Assembly: GCA_030616165.1 (NCBI GenBank)
Contig: JAUWXV010000237.1
Location: forward strand, 1 to 5,612
Reading direction: 5' to 3'
Source of the DNA: a bacterium
GTDB lineage: Bacteria; SM23-31; JAUVVT01
DNA: 5,612 nt
A model generated the notes under the pieces. That model was not told the origin of the DNA, searched no databases, and saw only the letters and a list, made by a program, of their open reading frames with translations. This document shows positions 1-5,588 of this stretch, in pieces. The stretch's first letter is position 1. The number at the start of each line of letters is the position of its first letter. Position numbers and translations under genes: made by a program.

Positions 1-58
1 GTTGTTTTAATAACGCTCGATCTTTGGGCTTTAATCTAACTTTATTCTTAACTTGCAT
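1..58 (-). CDS. 5' end of a gene leaving the window; possible IS630-type transposase
   Basis: On the minus strand an ATG at 58-56 opens a reading frame that runs without a stop to the window edge, giving MQVKNKVRLKPKDRALLKQ. The start is well supported: AAAGGAGG lies 8 nt upstream (74-67) and a near-consensus sigma-70 promoter lies further upstream (114-86). The pattern V-x-L-x-x-x-[DE]-R-x-x-L-x-x resembles the N-terminus of IS630-family transposases, where it precedes a helix-turn-helix domain. That resemblance is from memory and rests on only 19 residues, so family assignment is tentative; it could be another DNA-binding or hypothetical protein. It is divergent from the barrel gene starting at 191. 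No second inverted repeat can be seen because the gene continues beyond position 1. Confidence 0.6.
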   Translation of the reverse strand, partial: MQVKNKVRLKPKDRALLKQ

Positions 59-66
59 GGTTACTA

Positions 67-74
67 CCTCCTTT
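67..74 (-). promoter_or_regulatory. Strong Shine-Dalgarno site for the minus-strand gene
   Basis: The plus strand reads cctccttt, which is AAAGGAGG on the minus strand. It sits 8 nt before the ATG at 58 and fixes that start. Confidence 0.8.
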
Positions 75-85
75 AGTGAGAAGGT

Positions 86-114
86 AATATACCATAAAAT
101 AATTACATTGTCAA
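86..114 (-). promoter_or_regulatory. Near-consensus sigma-70 promoter
   Basis: On the minus strand a perfect -35 box TTGACA (114-109) is followed by a 17-nt spacer and a -10 box TATATT (91-86, five of six to TATAAT). It lies about 25 nt upstream of the AAAGGAGG/ATG of the minus-strand gene and should drive it. It is the clearest promoter in the window. It is of the general bacterial type rather than the Bacteroidota TAnnTTTG type, which fits a mobile element or a non-Bacteroidota host. Confidence 0.75.
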
Positions 115-181
115 GTATTTATGTCACAACGCACTAGTTAATGTACGGTGTATTTTGGTCAGCCGAAACAATAAAAAATTC

Positions 182-188
182 GGAGGTG
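182..188 (+). promoter_or_regulatory. Shine-Dalgarno site deciding the start of the first barrel gene
   Basis: GGAGGTG lies directly before the ATG at 191, leaving 4 nt between GGAGG and the start. It supports ATG 191 over the in-frame TTG at 155, which has no such site and would put 12 polar residues before a signal peptide. Confidence 0.75.
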
Positions 189-190
189 AA

Positions 191-1354
191 ATGAGGAATA
201 AGCCGAAAGATAAGATTTATGGATTGATAATTTTATTATTATTATTGCTTTTTATAGTTCCTTTGCATGCACAAACAGATTTTTCTCTTACATATTATCT
301 CATTCGGGATGATAACTCATTTAATAACAGGAGCGTTTATGATGAATTGATTAATACAGTCTCCCTTTATGCCGGACATACCTTTTCGGGAAAATCTTCC
401 CTGCTTCGTCTCTATTACACAGGAGATTATTCGAAATATACAAATTATAAGGACCGGCAAAATAGTTCCCACCGAATAGGTTTTGCAGTGAATCCTTTTA
501 CAAGCGAAAATAAATCGTTTAACTTAGGAGGTTCTGCACGCATTCGGCGGAATAAGGGAGAATACATATATTATAACGTTGACACATATAATTTTTATGC
601 GAATTTTCGGTATGAGCCGGTGTTAACTAAAATTTATACACTTGGACTTAATCTCGAGAAAAATAAATTTAAATTGTTTTCTTATATCGATAATCTTGAA
701 TACCGTTTCTGGTCCCGATACCAGCAGTTCTTTCAAAACAGATTTAGTTTAATGGGAGAGATTGGATTGGGTGTGAAAGATTATTTTAATCAAAAAAGGA
801 CGAGTTTTTTTGGTTTCACTCAGGGCTTACTGGGAACTCAAGCACGATACATTGAAGAACCGGTGAATGCAATACTTTTTTCCAGTATTGTAAACATAGG
901 AAAATCATTGACACCCAAGACAGGTATAAATCTGAGACTTGGCGGACAGTGGTATATTAGTGACCCTATTGAGTCATTTGTGGATGGTGTATATTATTAC
1001 ACAGAAAACGACCTTTATGATGACCCGTATGGCTACGAAAATCTTTCTGCAAGTATAAATCTCACACGTCTTTTTGCCGTTGGATTTCAAGGAAAAATCG
1101 GCGTCGAATATCAAAAAAAGGATTATCGCGGAACTCCTGCTCTTACTATAGATGGTGAACTATCTGGAGACTATCGTAAAGATACAAGGGCTAATTATCA
1201 TTTCTTAATTACAAAGACATTTAATACAGGATGGAAATTCCCAGGTTCAATCGATGGATTTTTCAGATTTCTAATCAGGGATAACTTGTCTAATGATCCA
1301 TACTATGACTATTTTGACCATCTTGGCCTTGTTGGTATTACTATAAAACGTTAG
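191..1354 (+). CDS. Probable outer-membrane beta-barrel protein with Sec signal peptide
   Basis: The product is 387 residues from the ATG at 191, chosen for its GGAGG site and because it begins a classic signal peptide: basic start MRNKPKDK, hydrophobic core at about 11-23 with a run of six Leu, and probable signal peptidase I cleavage at LHA-Q (after residue 27). The rest has many short segments of alternating polar and hydrophobic/aromatic residues separated by Asn/Asp/Gly/Tyr-rich turns, as expected for an outer-membrane beta-barrel, and ends in a strand-like segment (HLGLVGITIKR). I recognise no specific family, substrate or enzyme motif. The terminal residue is Arg, not the Phe usual in proteobacterial barrels. 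It is followed by a MITE-like element, not a gene, so it appears monocistronic. The barrel call is an inference from composition and the signal peptide. Confidence 0.7.
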   Translation: MRNKPKDKIYGLIILLLLLLFIVPLHAQTDFSLTYYLIRDDNSFNNRSVYDELINTVSLYAGHTFSGKSSLLRLYYTGDYSKYTNYKDRQNSSHRIGFAVNPFTSENKSFNLGGSARIRRNKGEYIYYNVDTYNFYANFRYEPVLTKIYTLGLNLEKNKFKLFSYIDNLEYRFWSRYQQFFQNRFSLMGEIGLGVKDYFNQKRTSFFGFTQGLLGTQARYIEEPVNAILFSSIVNIGKSLTPKTGINLRLGGQWYISDPIESFVDGVYYYTENDLYDDPYGYENLSASINLTRLFAVGFQGKIGVEYQKKDYRGTPALTIDGELSGDYRKDTRANYHFLITKTFNTGWKFPGSIDGFFRFLIRDNLSNDPYYDYFDHLGLVGITIKR

Positions 1355-1409
1355 ACATTACAGCAGATAGGTAAGGTATTATTTTAGATAGATATTTTTT
1401 TGTTTATAA

Positions 1410-1550
1410 AGAGTGCTGAAAAAGTCAAATGGACAATTAATTCGGGGCGAGATTGCCACGTCTACGGCTCGTAATATTAATACTTATATGACATAAAGAG
1501 TAGTGCAGTGACGCCTGCGCAGGCGTGGTAATCTACTTTTTCAGCAGTCT
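1410..1550. mobile_element. MITE-like element with terminal inverted repeats
   Basis: The ends are inverted repeats: 1410-1425 (agagtgctgaaaaagt) matches the reverse complement of 1535-1550 (agactgctgaaaaagt) at 15 of 16 positions. A second, inner inverted pair follows: 1450-1467 against 1517-1534, matching at 14 of 18. The two pairs are offset by 24 nt on the left side only (1426-1449). No reading frame of note lies inside, so this is a non-autonomous element or a degraded insertion-sequence remnant. I see no convincing target-site duplication. It fills most of the 1355-1605 gap, and its stem may also attenuate read-through from the barrel gene, although no T-run directly follows a compact hairpin. 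Confidence 0.65.
1511..1526. repeat. Perfect 16-bp palindrome inside the MITE-like element
   Basis: The sequence acgcctgcgcaggcgt equals its own reverse complement. As RNA or single-stranded DNA it would form a 6-bp GC-rich stem with a GCGC loop. It lies at the inner edge of the right arm and has no equally perfect counterpart in the left arm. Confidence 0.85.
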
Positions 1551-1592
1551 ATTACAATAAGAATTTTTATCTCAAAAACATTACCAAATAAA

Positions 1593-1597
1593 GAGGG
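1593..1597 (+). promoter_or_regulatory. Shine-Dalgarno site of the first array gene
   Basis: GAGGG lies about 8 nt before the ATG at 1606. It is the only recognisable Shine-Dalgarno site in front of any of the six leader copies; the other copies have A/T-rich upstream sequence instead. No convincing promoter was found between the MITE-like element and this site. Confidence 0.6.
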
Positions 1598-1605
1598 TAA
1601 GTAAA

Positions 1606-1692
1606 ATGAACAGAAGAGAATTTTTAAAGAAAGGTTTGGAAGGGATTGTTGTAGGAAGTATTCCTTTAATTTATAATTGTGGGAAGAATCCA
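1606..1692 (+). repeat. Leader module copy 1 (reference)
   Basis: These 29 codons, from ATG to the Pro codon of CGKNP, form the unit shared by all array genes. Used here as the reference for counting differences by eye. Confidence 0.9.
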
Positions 1693-2076
1693 ATAAAATC
1701 AGAACCAATTAGTGGTTATCAATTTTGGGATTTTTACGATGCGTATGATTTTAGCAGTCAGAAATTATATAAGGGACAATGTGATAAAGGGGATGTTTGT
1801 TTAAGTAAAAATCAGATACCTGAATTTGATACATTCATACATAAATCTAAGGCTATTGCTATTTATTATGCAGGAGCCGATACTTTAGTAGATCCTAAGA
1901 ATGTTCCTTTTGATACAACAGTATTAGATATAATCCTTTCACGATGGCGGGAGTTTGGAGATTTTAAACATAATACTACTATATGTGTTAAAACAGAAGA
2001 AGATTATTATGCTAAAATGATATTTCCAGCAACCCCGTTTTCATTTAACTGGTATATTCCATTAAAAGAAAAGTAA
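1606..2076 (+). CDS. Tat-type lipoprotein, array copy 1, unknown mature domain
   Basis: The product is 156 residues. Residues 2-8 (NRREFLK) match the twin-arginine consensus RRxFLK. A short, weakly hydrophobic stretch (14-22) leads to a lipobox-like LIYNC with Cys25, followed by GKNP (26-29). The expected fate is folded export by Tat and lipid anchoring on Cys25, although Asn at -1 is not canonical. The remaining ~125 residues are rich in Tyr, Phe and Asp and contain three further Cys (59, 65, 127), the first two as C-x5-C. I recognise no family and propose no function. It is the first and the only array gene with a clear ribosome-binding site, and it lies 23 nt before copy 2. The leader is nearly identical in DNA to the other copies; the body is unlike them. 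Confidence 0.85.
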   Translation: MNRREFLKKGLEGIVVGSIPLIYNCGKNPIKSEPISGYQFWDFYDAYDFSSQKLYKGQCDKGDVCLSKNQIPEFDTFIHKSKAIAIYYAGADTLVDPKNVPFDTTVLDIILSRWREFGDFKHNTTICVKTEEDYYAKMIFPATPFSFNWYIPLKEK

Positions 2077-2099
2077 ATAAATTTATCAAATTCAAAAAA

Positions 2100-2186
2100 A
2101 TGAACAGAAGAGAATTTTTGAAGAAAGGTTTGGAAGGGATTGCTATAGGTAGTATTCCTTTAATTTATAATTGTGGGAAGAATCCT
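2100..2186 (+). repeat. Leader module copy 2
   Basis: 82 of 87 bases match copy 1 (five differences: codons 7, 15, 16, 17 and 29). Similarity ends within two or three codons after CGKNP. Confidence 0.9.
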
Positions 2187-2681
2187 GTTAAATTTACGCA
2201 ACAAACGGATTATTTTCCGCTTAAAGTTGGAAATAGATGGATATATAGTCCCCAATTGGAACAATCGATTACAGATATTAAAATAACCGAGTATGGAGTC
2301 TATTTTGTTTTTTCCATGTATAATTATGAAAACAGGATATTTAAGAAGGATTCTAACTCTCAGATAATAGAATACAAAAATGGACAAAAAAGAGTATGGT
2401 ATAAATTTTCTGCAATTGAAGGTGAATCCTGGATAATACAAGAATCTAATGGTTCAGACCTAATGAATAATTGTGTTGTTACGTTGATAAGCAAAAATGA
2501 GAGAGTATCTGTACCAGCAGGGACATTTGAAAATTGTGTCAAGTTAAATTTTAGCTGTCCAGTTATGGACGCCGGCTTAATTAGTGAATGGTTTGCACCC
2601 GGGATTGGCTGTATCAAACGGATAACTCAATCATTTGCCGGTCCCAGAACATTTGAATTAAACGATTATAAAATTCAATAA
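2100..2681 (+). CDS. Tat-type lipoprotein, array copy 2, PLKVGNxWxY / VPAGTF domain
   Basis: The product is 193 residues. The leader is as in copy 1: NRREFLK, then LIYNC with Cys25 and GKNP. The mature part opens with YFPLKVGNRWIY (38-49) and later has VSVPAGTFENC (136-146) and WFAPGIGCIKR (164-174). This order of motifs is, from memory, typical of a beta-rich domain common in secreted and lipid-anchored bacterial proteins of unknown function (of the DUF3108-like kind); the exact family name is uncertain. Cys at 123, 146, 153 and 171 in the mature part may pair after export. It starts 23 nt after copy 1 ends, without a recognisable Shine-Dalgarno site (caaattcaaaaaaatg), and is followed after only 2 nt by copy 3, so co-transcription is likely. 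No catalytic residues are evident. Confidence 0.85.
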   Translation: MNRREFLKKGLEGIAIGSIPLIYNCGKNPVKFTQQTDYFPLKVGNRWIYSPQLEQSITDIKITEYGVYFVFSMYNYENRIFKKDSNSQIIEYKNGQKRVWYKFSAIEGESWIIQESNGSDLMNNCVVTLISKNERVSVPAGTFENCVKLNFSCPVMDAGLISEWFAPGIGCIKRITQSFAGPRTFELNDYKIQ

Positions 2682-2683
2682 GA

Positions 2684-2767
2684 ATGAAAAGAAGGGAATT
2701 TTTGAAGAAAGGTTTGGAAGGGGTTGTTATAGGAATTCCATTAATTTCTGGCTGTTTGAAGAATCCT
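2684..2767 (+). repeat. Leader module copy 3 (one codon shorter)
   Basis: 71 of 84 aligned bases match copy 1, plus an in-frame loss of 3 nt at the Ser18 codon. It encodes MKRREFLKKGLEGVVIG-IPLISGCLKNP (28 residues). Confidence 0.85.
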
Positions 2768-2821
2768 TTGGGATTTAATATGGAAGAACGTTCTGTCCAA
2801 AATTTGTATTTATTTTTTTAA
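2684..2821 (+). CDS. 45-residue leader-only lipoprotein minigene, array copy 3
   Basis: ATG at 2684, two bases after the stop of copy 2, opens a frame of 45 residues ending at TAA 2819-2821. It has the Tat motif KRREFLK (2-8), a short hydrophobic stretch and LISGC with Cys24, the only fully canonical lipobox in the array. KNP follows at 26-28, then about 17 residues (LGFNMEERSVQNLYLFF) with no domain. It is either a remnant of a gene whose body was deleted, or a genuine small Tat lipopeptide. The intact leader and frame with no internal stop argue that the 5' part is not old debris, and the A/T-rich end (tatttattttttta) looks like a breakpoint reached by chance. The GC-richer barrel gene begins 83 nt later. 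Confidence 0.6.
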   Translation: MKRREFLKKGLEGVVIGIPLISGCLKNPLGFNMEERSVQNLYLFF

Positions 2822-2825
2822 TTTA

Positions 2826-2852
2826 TTGATAATTAATTAGTTGCGATATTAT
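2826..2852 (+). promoter_or_regulatory. Possible promoter of the PorV/FadL-like gene
   Basis: TTGATA (2826-2831) and TATTAT (2847-2852) each match the sigma-70 boxes at five of six positions, but the spacer is only 15 nt and the whole 2815-2890 stretch is very A/T-rich, so chance matches are expected. It would lie about 50 nt upstream of the ATG at 2905. Confidence 0.3.
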
Positions 2853-2893
2853 TTATTTATTTTTATGGCATAAAATGACTAATAAAATTTTAT

Positions 2894-2899
2894 GGGGAT
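2894..2899 (+). promoter_or_regulatory. Shine-Dalgarno-like site of the PorV/FadL-like gene
   Basis: GGGGAT precedes the ATG at 2905 with 5 nt between. The start is also supported by the signal peptide that follows. An ATG at 2892 just upstream is in another frame. Confidence 0.5.
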
Positions 2900-2904
2900 G
2901 AACG

Positions 2905-4362
2905 ATGAAAATTCAGGTTTATATTTTCAAAATAATCCTTCTCATATCGTTCTTTATAATTTTTCTGCCGATGATTACACTGGCACAACTCATTTCGATA
3001 AAGACAGTACCTATTGCGACAGGGAATCAGTTTCTGGTTTTTCCCTCACAGAATCTTGGCATGGGAGGCGTTTCGATTGCCGTGGAAGATCCCCTGCTCG
3101 ACCCGTTTGTCAACCCGGCAAAAGGTGCGCGGATAAAGGGAACAGTTATGTTCGCTTCACCGGTTTACTATAATATTTCAGGCGACATTATGTCCGCCCG
3201 CACTTTGCCCATAGGTGCACTCTTATTTTCAGATAATCTGTTCGGCGGCTTTTCCTTATCTATACAGCAACTCGGGACTGCAAATGCAAATAATTTCCAA
3301 CTTTTAAGTGAGAAATATTCAAATAACATGTACGCATCGGGCATACTCGGAAAGAGACTGCCGGGTTCTAACATTTCTATCGCAGGAGGGGTATTCTGGG
3401 CCGGTTTGGATGCCGTTGACGGTGTAGAGCTTTTATATGATGGAAGCCAGAAGATTGAGCAGTTCGGACAAATGGTTGATTGCCGAATCGGGATCCTTGG
3501 AGAGTTGGGCAGAGAACATTTTTACGAAGGTCTTCTATTACTTAATCGGTTCAACATGGAGCATGATGTCACTTATGTCAATCAGATATTATGGGATACT
3601 GAATGGGATAAGCGGACACGGATAGAAAGAAACCTCGACCATTCTAACACGCTGGGTCTCCATTTCGGGTACGTACGGCCTTTGGCAGATAGTGGTTGGC
3701 TTTTGGGTGGTATCCTGACCGGTAACTGGAAATCGCATCCCAAAATCCCGAATTACGAACTCATGAACATTCCGCGGGACCCTGGTAACTCCAGTGCCTA
3801 CAATTTCGGCTTAGGGTTTTCACACACTAAGGAACAGGTTACCCTGGGAATAGACCTTATTTACGAGCCGATATGGAGTAATACCTGGGCGGATGCGGCA
3901 GAGCCGGTGACAACCAGCAGCGGCAGCGTTATCCCTGTTGGAGGGAAGACCATTGAGAACGATTTCCGGTTTTCAAATAAATTACTGCGGATTGGTATTC
4001 ATAGAGATGAAAGACGTTTAGGTTTTCAATTAGGATTACAGGTGCGATCGATCATGTATTGGCTTGACCAGTACAACAACGTCATAGGATCCAGTCGGAA
4101 GCAAAAGGAACACTGGACAGAATGGACACCCAGTTGGTCCTTGAATCTGAATTTCAAGGAATTCCAGATTCGCTACACAGGTCGAGCCACTATGGGTACA
4201 GGCAGACCGGGTGTATCTTCACCTTCACCAGGTTTTCGATGGGAGTCGGATTTCTTCACCAAATCAGCAGATTTTCTCATAGCGCCGAGTGGACCACTGA
4301 CTTTGCAGGATGCCCGTGTGATGACACACCAGATTTCTATTGTTGTTCCTATCAGGAATTGA
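2905..4362 (+). CDS. PorV/FadL-like outer-membrane beta-barrel protein
   Basis: The product is 485 residues. A Sec signal peptide (MKIQVYIFK, hydrophobic core about 10-24, TLA-Q, cleavage after about residue 27) is followed at 50-72 by NLGMGGVSIAVEDPLLDPFVNPA. This is the characteristic N-terminal plug/hatch signature of PorV/FadL-type outer-membrane proteins in the FCB group (G-M-G-G-x-x-x-A, then N-P-A). The rest alternates hydrophobic and polar strands with Gly/Asn/Asp turns, consistent with a barrel. In known relatives such proteins transport hydrophobic compounds or act as type IX secretion shuttles; neither role can be chosen here. It interrupts the leader array between copies 3 and 4. 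Its rows are 45, 53 and 58% GC where I counted, against 22-38% in neighbouring array genes, so it has a different history or selection. No hairpin terminator was found after it. Confidence 0.8.
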   Translation: MKIQVYIFKIILLISFFIIFLPMITLAQLISIKTVPIATGNQFLVFPSQNLGMGGVSIAVEDPLLDPFVNPAKGARIKGTVMFASPVYYNISGDIMSARTLPIGALLFSDNLFGGFSLSIQQLGTANANNFQLLSEKYSNNMYASGILGKRLPGSNISIAGGVFWAGLDAVDGVELLYDGSQKIEQFGQMVDCRIGILGELGREHFYEGLLLLNRFNMEHDVTYVNQILWDTEWDKRTRIERNLDHSNTLGLHFGYVRPLADSGWLLGGILTGNWKSHPKIPNYELMNIPRDPGNSSAYNFGLGFSHTKEQVTLGIDLIYEPIWSNTWADAAEPVTTSSGSVIPVGGKTIENDFRFSNKLLRIGIHRDERRLGFQLGLQVRSIMYWLDQYNNVIGSSRKQKEHWTEWTPSWSLNLNFKEFQIRYTGRATMGTGRPGVSSPSPGFRWESDFFTKSADFLIAPSGPLTLQDARVMTHQISIVVPIRN

Positions 4363-4430
4363 AAAGGTAATTGGATTACAGAAGCGAGGATAAGAATCTT
4401 TGTGTTAATAATATTATTTTATGAAATAAA

Positions 4431-4517
4431 ATGAACAGAAGAGAATTTTTAAAGAAGGGTTTGGAAAGGATTATTTTAAGTAGTATTCCATTTATTTTTA
4501 ATTGTGGTAAGAATCCT
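4431..4517 (+). repeat. Leader module copy 4
   Basis: 76 of 87 bases match copy 1. One change turns Gly13 into Arg (ggg to agg). Confidence 0.9.
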
Positions 4518-4991
4518 ATAGCTTCATTGACTTCTAATGACGGATATGGTGCATTGTCCATTAAAACAGAAAAATATATATACGTATGGCAACAAAGCGA
4601 ATTTAGTAAAAAGGTTTTATATATTCACAGCACACTTGAAAATCGTTCTACAAATATTTACTATTCAAAGGTGGGTGACTTCTTTAATAGTGCATCTGAA
4701 CAGGACCTGTTATTTATAGCGGAAAATTCAGCAGGATATCTTGAAAAATATAACGAATTGGATAATTTATGGTATGAAGTAAAAAATATATTACCCCCTT
4801 TGATTGAAGGTTCACGATTTGTTTCTATCAAACAATTTAAATTATACTCAATACATGCCAGTTTATATATTAAGAAAGATGAGGAGGAAAAAGGTATATA
4901 TCGATTTCGAATTGACTATTATGATGATGAAAATCTGGAAGCTAGTACTCTGCCATACAAAGATTACTCGAATACTTTTGAAATAGAATGA
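4431..4991 (+). CDS. Tat-type lipoprotein, array copy 4, Ig-like beta domain
   Basis: The product is 186 residues. NRREFLK (2-8) is intact, but residue 13 is Arg instead of Gly (GLERIILSS), putting a charge at the start of the short hydrophobic stretch. FIFNC with Cys25 and GKNP follow. The body reads as alternating beta strands: VLYIHSTLENRSTNIYY (62-78), LDNLWYEV, then LIEGSRF, KGIYRFRIDYY (154-164) and a final YSNTFEIE (179-186). A G-x-YR-x-x-x-x-Y strand with a terminal SNxFEI is, from memory, typical of immunoglobulin-like sandwich domains in secreted FCB proteins; no named family can be given. There are no Cys beyond the lipobox. The gene starts 68 nt after the barrel gene without a Shine-Dalgarno site. 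Its TGA stop overlaps the ATG of copy 5 (ATGA at 4988-4991), so the two are probably translationally coupled. Confidence 0.8.
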   Translation: MNRREFLKKGLERIILSSIPFIFNCGKNPIASLTSNDGYGALSIKTEKYIYVWQQSEFSKKVLYIHSTLENRSTNIYYSKVGDFFNSASEQDLLFIAENSAGYLEKYNELDNLWYEVKNILPPLIEGSRFVSIKQFKLYSIHASLYIKKDEEEKGIYRFRIDYYDDENLEASTLPYKDYSNTFEIE

Positions 4992-5074
4992 ATAGAAGAG
5001 AATTTTTAAAGAAGGGTTTGGAGGGAGTTGTTATAGGTAGTATTCTATTAATTTACAATTGCAGTAAGAATCCT
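4988..5074 (+). repeat. Leader module copy 5
   Basis: 73 of 87 bases match copy 1. CGKNP becomes CSKNP, and Pro20 becomes Leu. Confidence 0.9.
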
Positions 5075-5548
5075 GTTAATTATAATGATAATACCATTAG
5101 GACAGTCGAAGATTTAGCTAAATATAGCTATGATATCGTTGAAGGAGAAGTTATAAAAGTAGAACAGAAATGGGACGACGAACATAGAATGATTTATACT
5201 TATGCTACTGTGCAAGTTGATTTATCATATAAAAATAACATAGAACAAAAAGAAATAATTATTAAACATATGGGCGGGCATTTGGAAGGATTTACAACCT
5301 GGGCGCCCGGTCAACCTGAGTATAAATTAGATGAAGATGTAATCATATTTTTAAAAAAAGATGGTGATTATTATAATACAGTTGGTTGGGATAGAGGTAA
5401 ATTTAATATTAGAACTATAAAAGGGAAAAAAATACTATGTAGGTATGTAATACCAGGCCCTGATTATATGACAACGGAGGAACCCCGGAGAGATAGTTAT
5501 AACTATATCGAATTCATAAAAGTATTACTGGCTTTACTAGCGAAATAA
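4988..5548 (+). CDS. Tat-type lipoprotein, array copy 5, DIVEGEV / EDVIIFL domain
   Basis: The product is 186 residues. The leader has NRREFLK (2-8), LIYNC with Cys25 and SKNP. The body holds DLAKYSYDIVEGEVIKVEQ (42-60), then WDDEHRMIYTYATVQVD (62-78), a GGH at 96-98, YKLDEDVIIFLKK (112-124) and VGWDRGKFNI (132-141). This motif series resembles a beta-rich domain I recall from secreted proteins of several phyla, with 'D-I-V-x-G-x-V', 'I-Y-T-x-x-x-x-x-V', 'GG' and 'GE-x-x-x-x-FL' blocks; its function is not established. The only mature-part Cys is at position 151. The start overlaps the stop of copy 4, and no Shine-Dalgarno site is visible. Copy 6 follows 40 nt after its stop. Confidence 0.85.
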   Translation: MNRREFLKKGLEGVVIGSILLIYNCSKNPVNYNDNTIRTVEDLAKYSYDIVEGEVIKVEQKWDDEHRMIYTYATVQVDLSYKNNIEQKEIIIKHMGGHLEGFTTWAPGQPEYKLDEDVIIFLKKDGDYYNTVGWDRGKFNIRTIKGKKILCRYVIPGPDYMTTEEPRRDSYNYIEFIKVLLALLAK

Positions 5549-5560
5549 AACTTCAAGAAA

Positions 5561-5584
5561 GATGACACTTTTGAAATAAAATAA
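5561..5584 (+). pseudogene. Possible 3' tail of a lost array gene ending in TFEIK
   Basis: Between copies 5 and 6 the sequence reads as DDTFEIK-stop (TAA 5582-5584). Its acttttgaaataaaat (5567-5582) matches 4974-4989, the end of the copy 4 gene encoding TFEIE, at 15 of 16 bases. It may be the leftover end of a deleted copy-4-like gene. The segment is short and A/T-rich, so chance is not excluded. Confidence 0.4.
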
Positions 5585-5588
5585 CAAA

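Noticed and set aside
155-190. In-frame TTG start extending the first barrel gene by 12 residues
   Set aside because: It lacks a Shine-Dalgarno site and would place a polar stretch before a normal signal peptide; ATG 191 has GGAGG at the right distance.
1511-1541. Intrinsic terminator formed by the GC-rich palindrome and the following T-run
   Set aside because: The T-run begins about 10 nt after the stem, too far for a standard terminator; the T-run is part of the terminal inverted repeat.
2160-2617. Two overlapping minus-strand open frames (2160-2441, 2360-2617)
   Set aside because: They lie antisense inside the copy 2 gene, have no start signals, and their sequence shows no motif, whereas the plus frame has a clear leader and domain motifs.
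2875-2901. Eight-codon open frame and a resemblance of ataaaatgactaataaaa to a decayed leader start
   Set aside because: The match is short, needs gaps and lies in very A/T-rich sequence; chance is the simpler explanation.
2892-3173. Plus-strand open frame of 93 residues beginning just before the PorV/FadL-like gene
   Set aside because: It is in another frame over the signal peptide and plug of the barrel gene, and its composition is random-looking.
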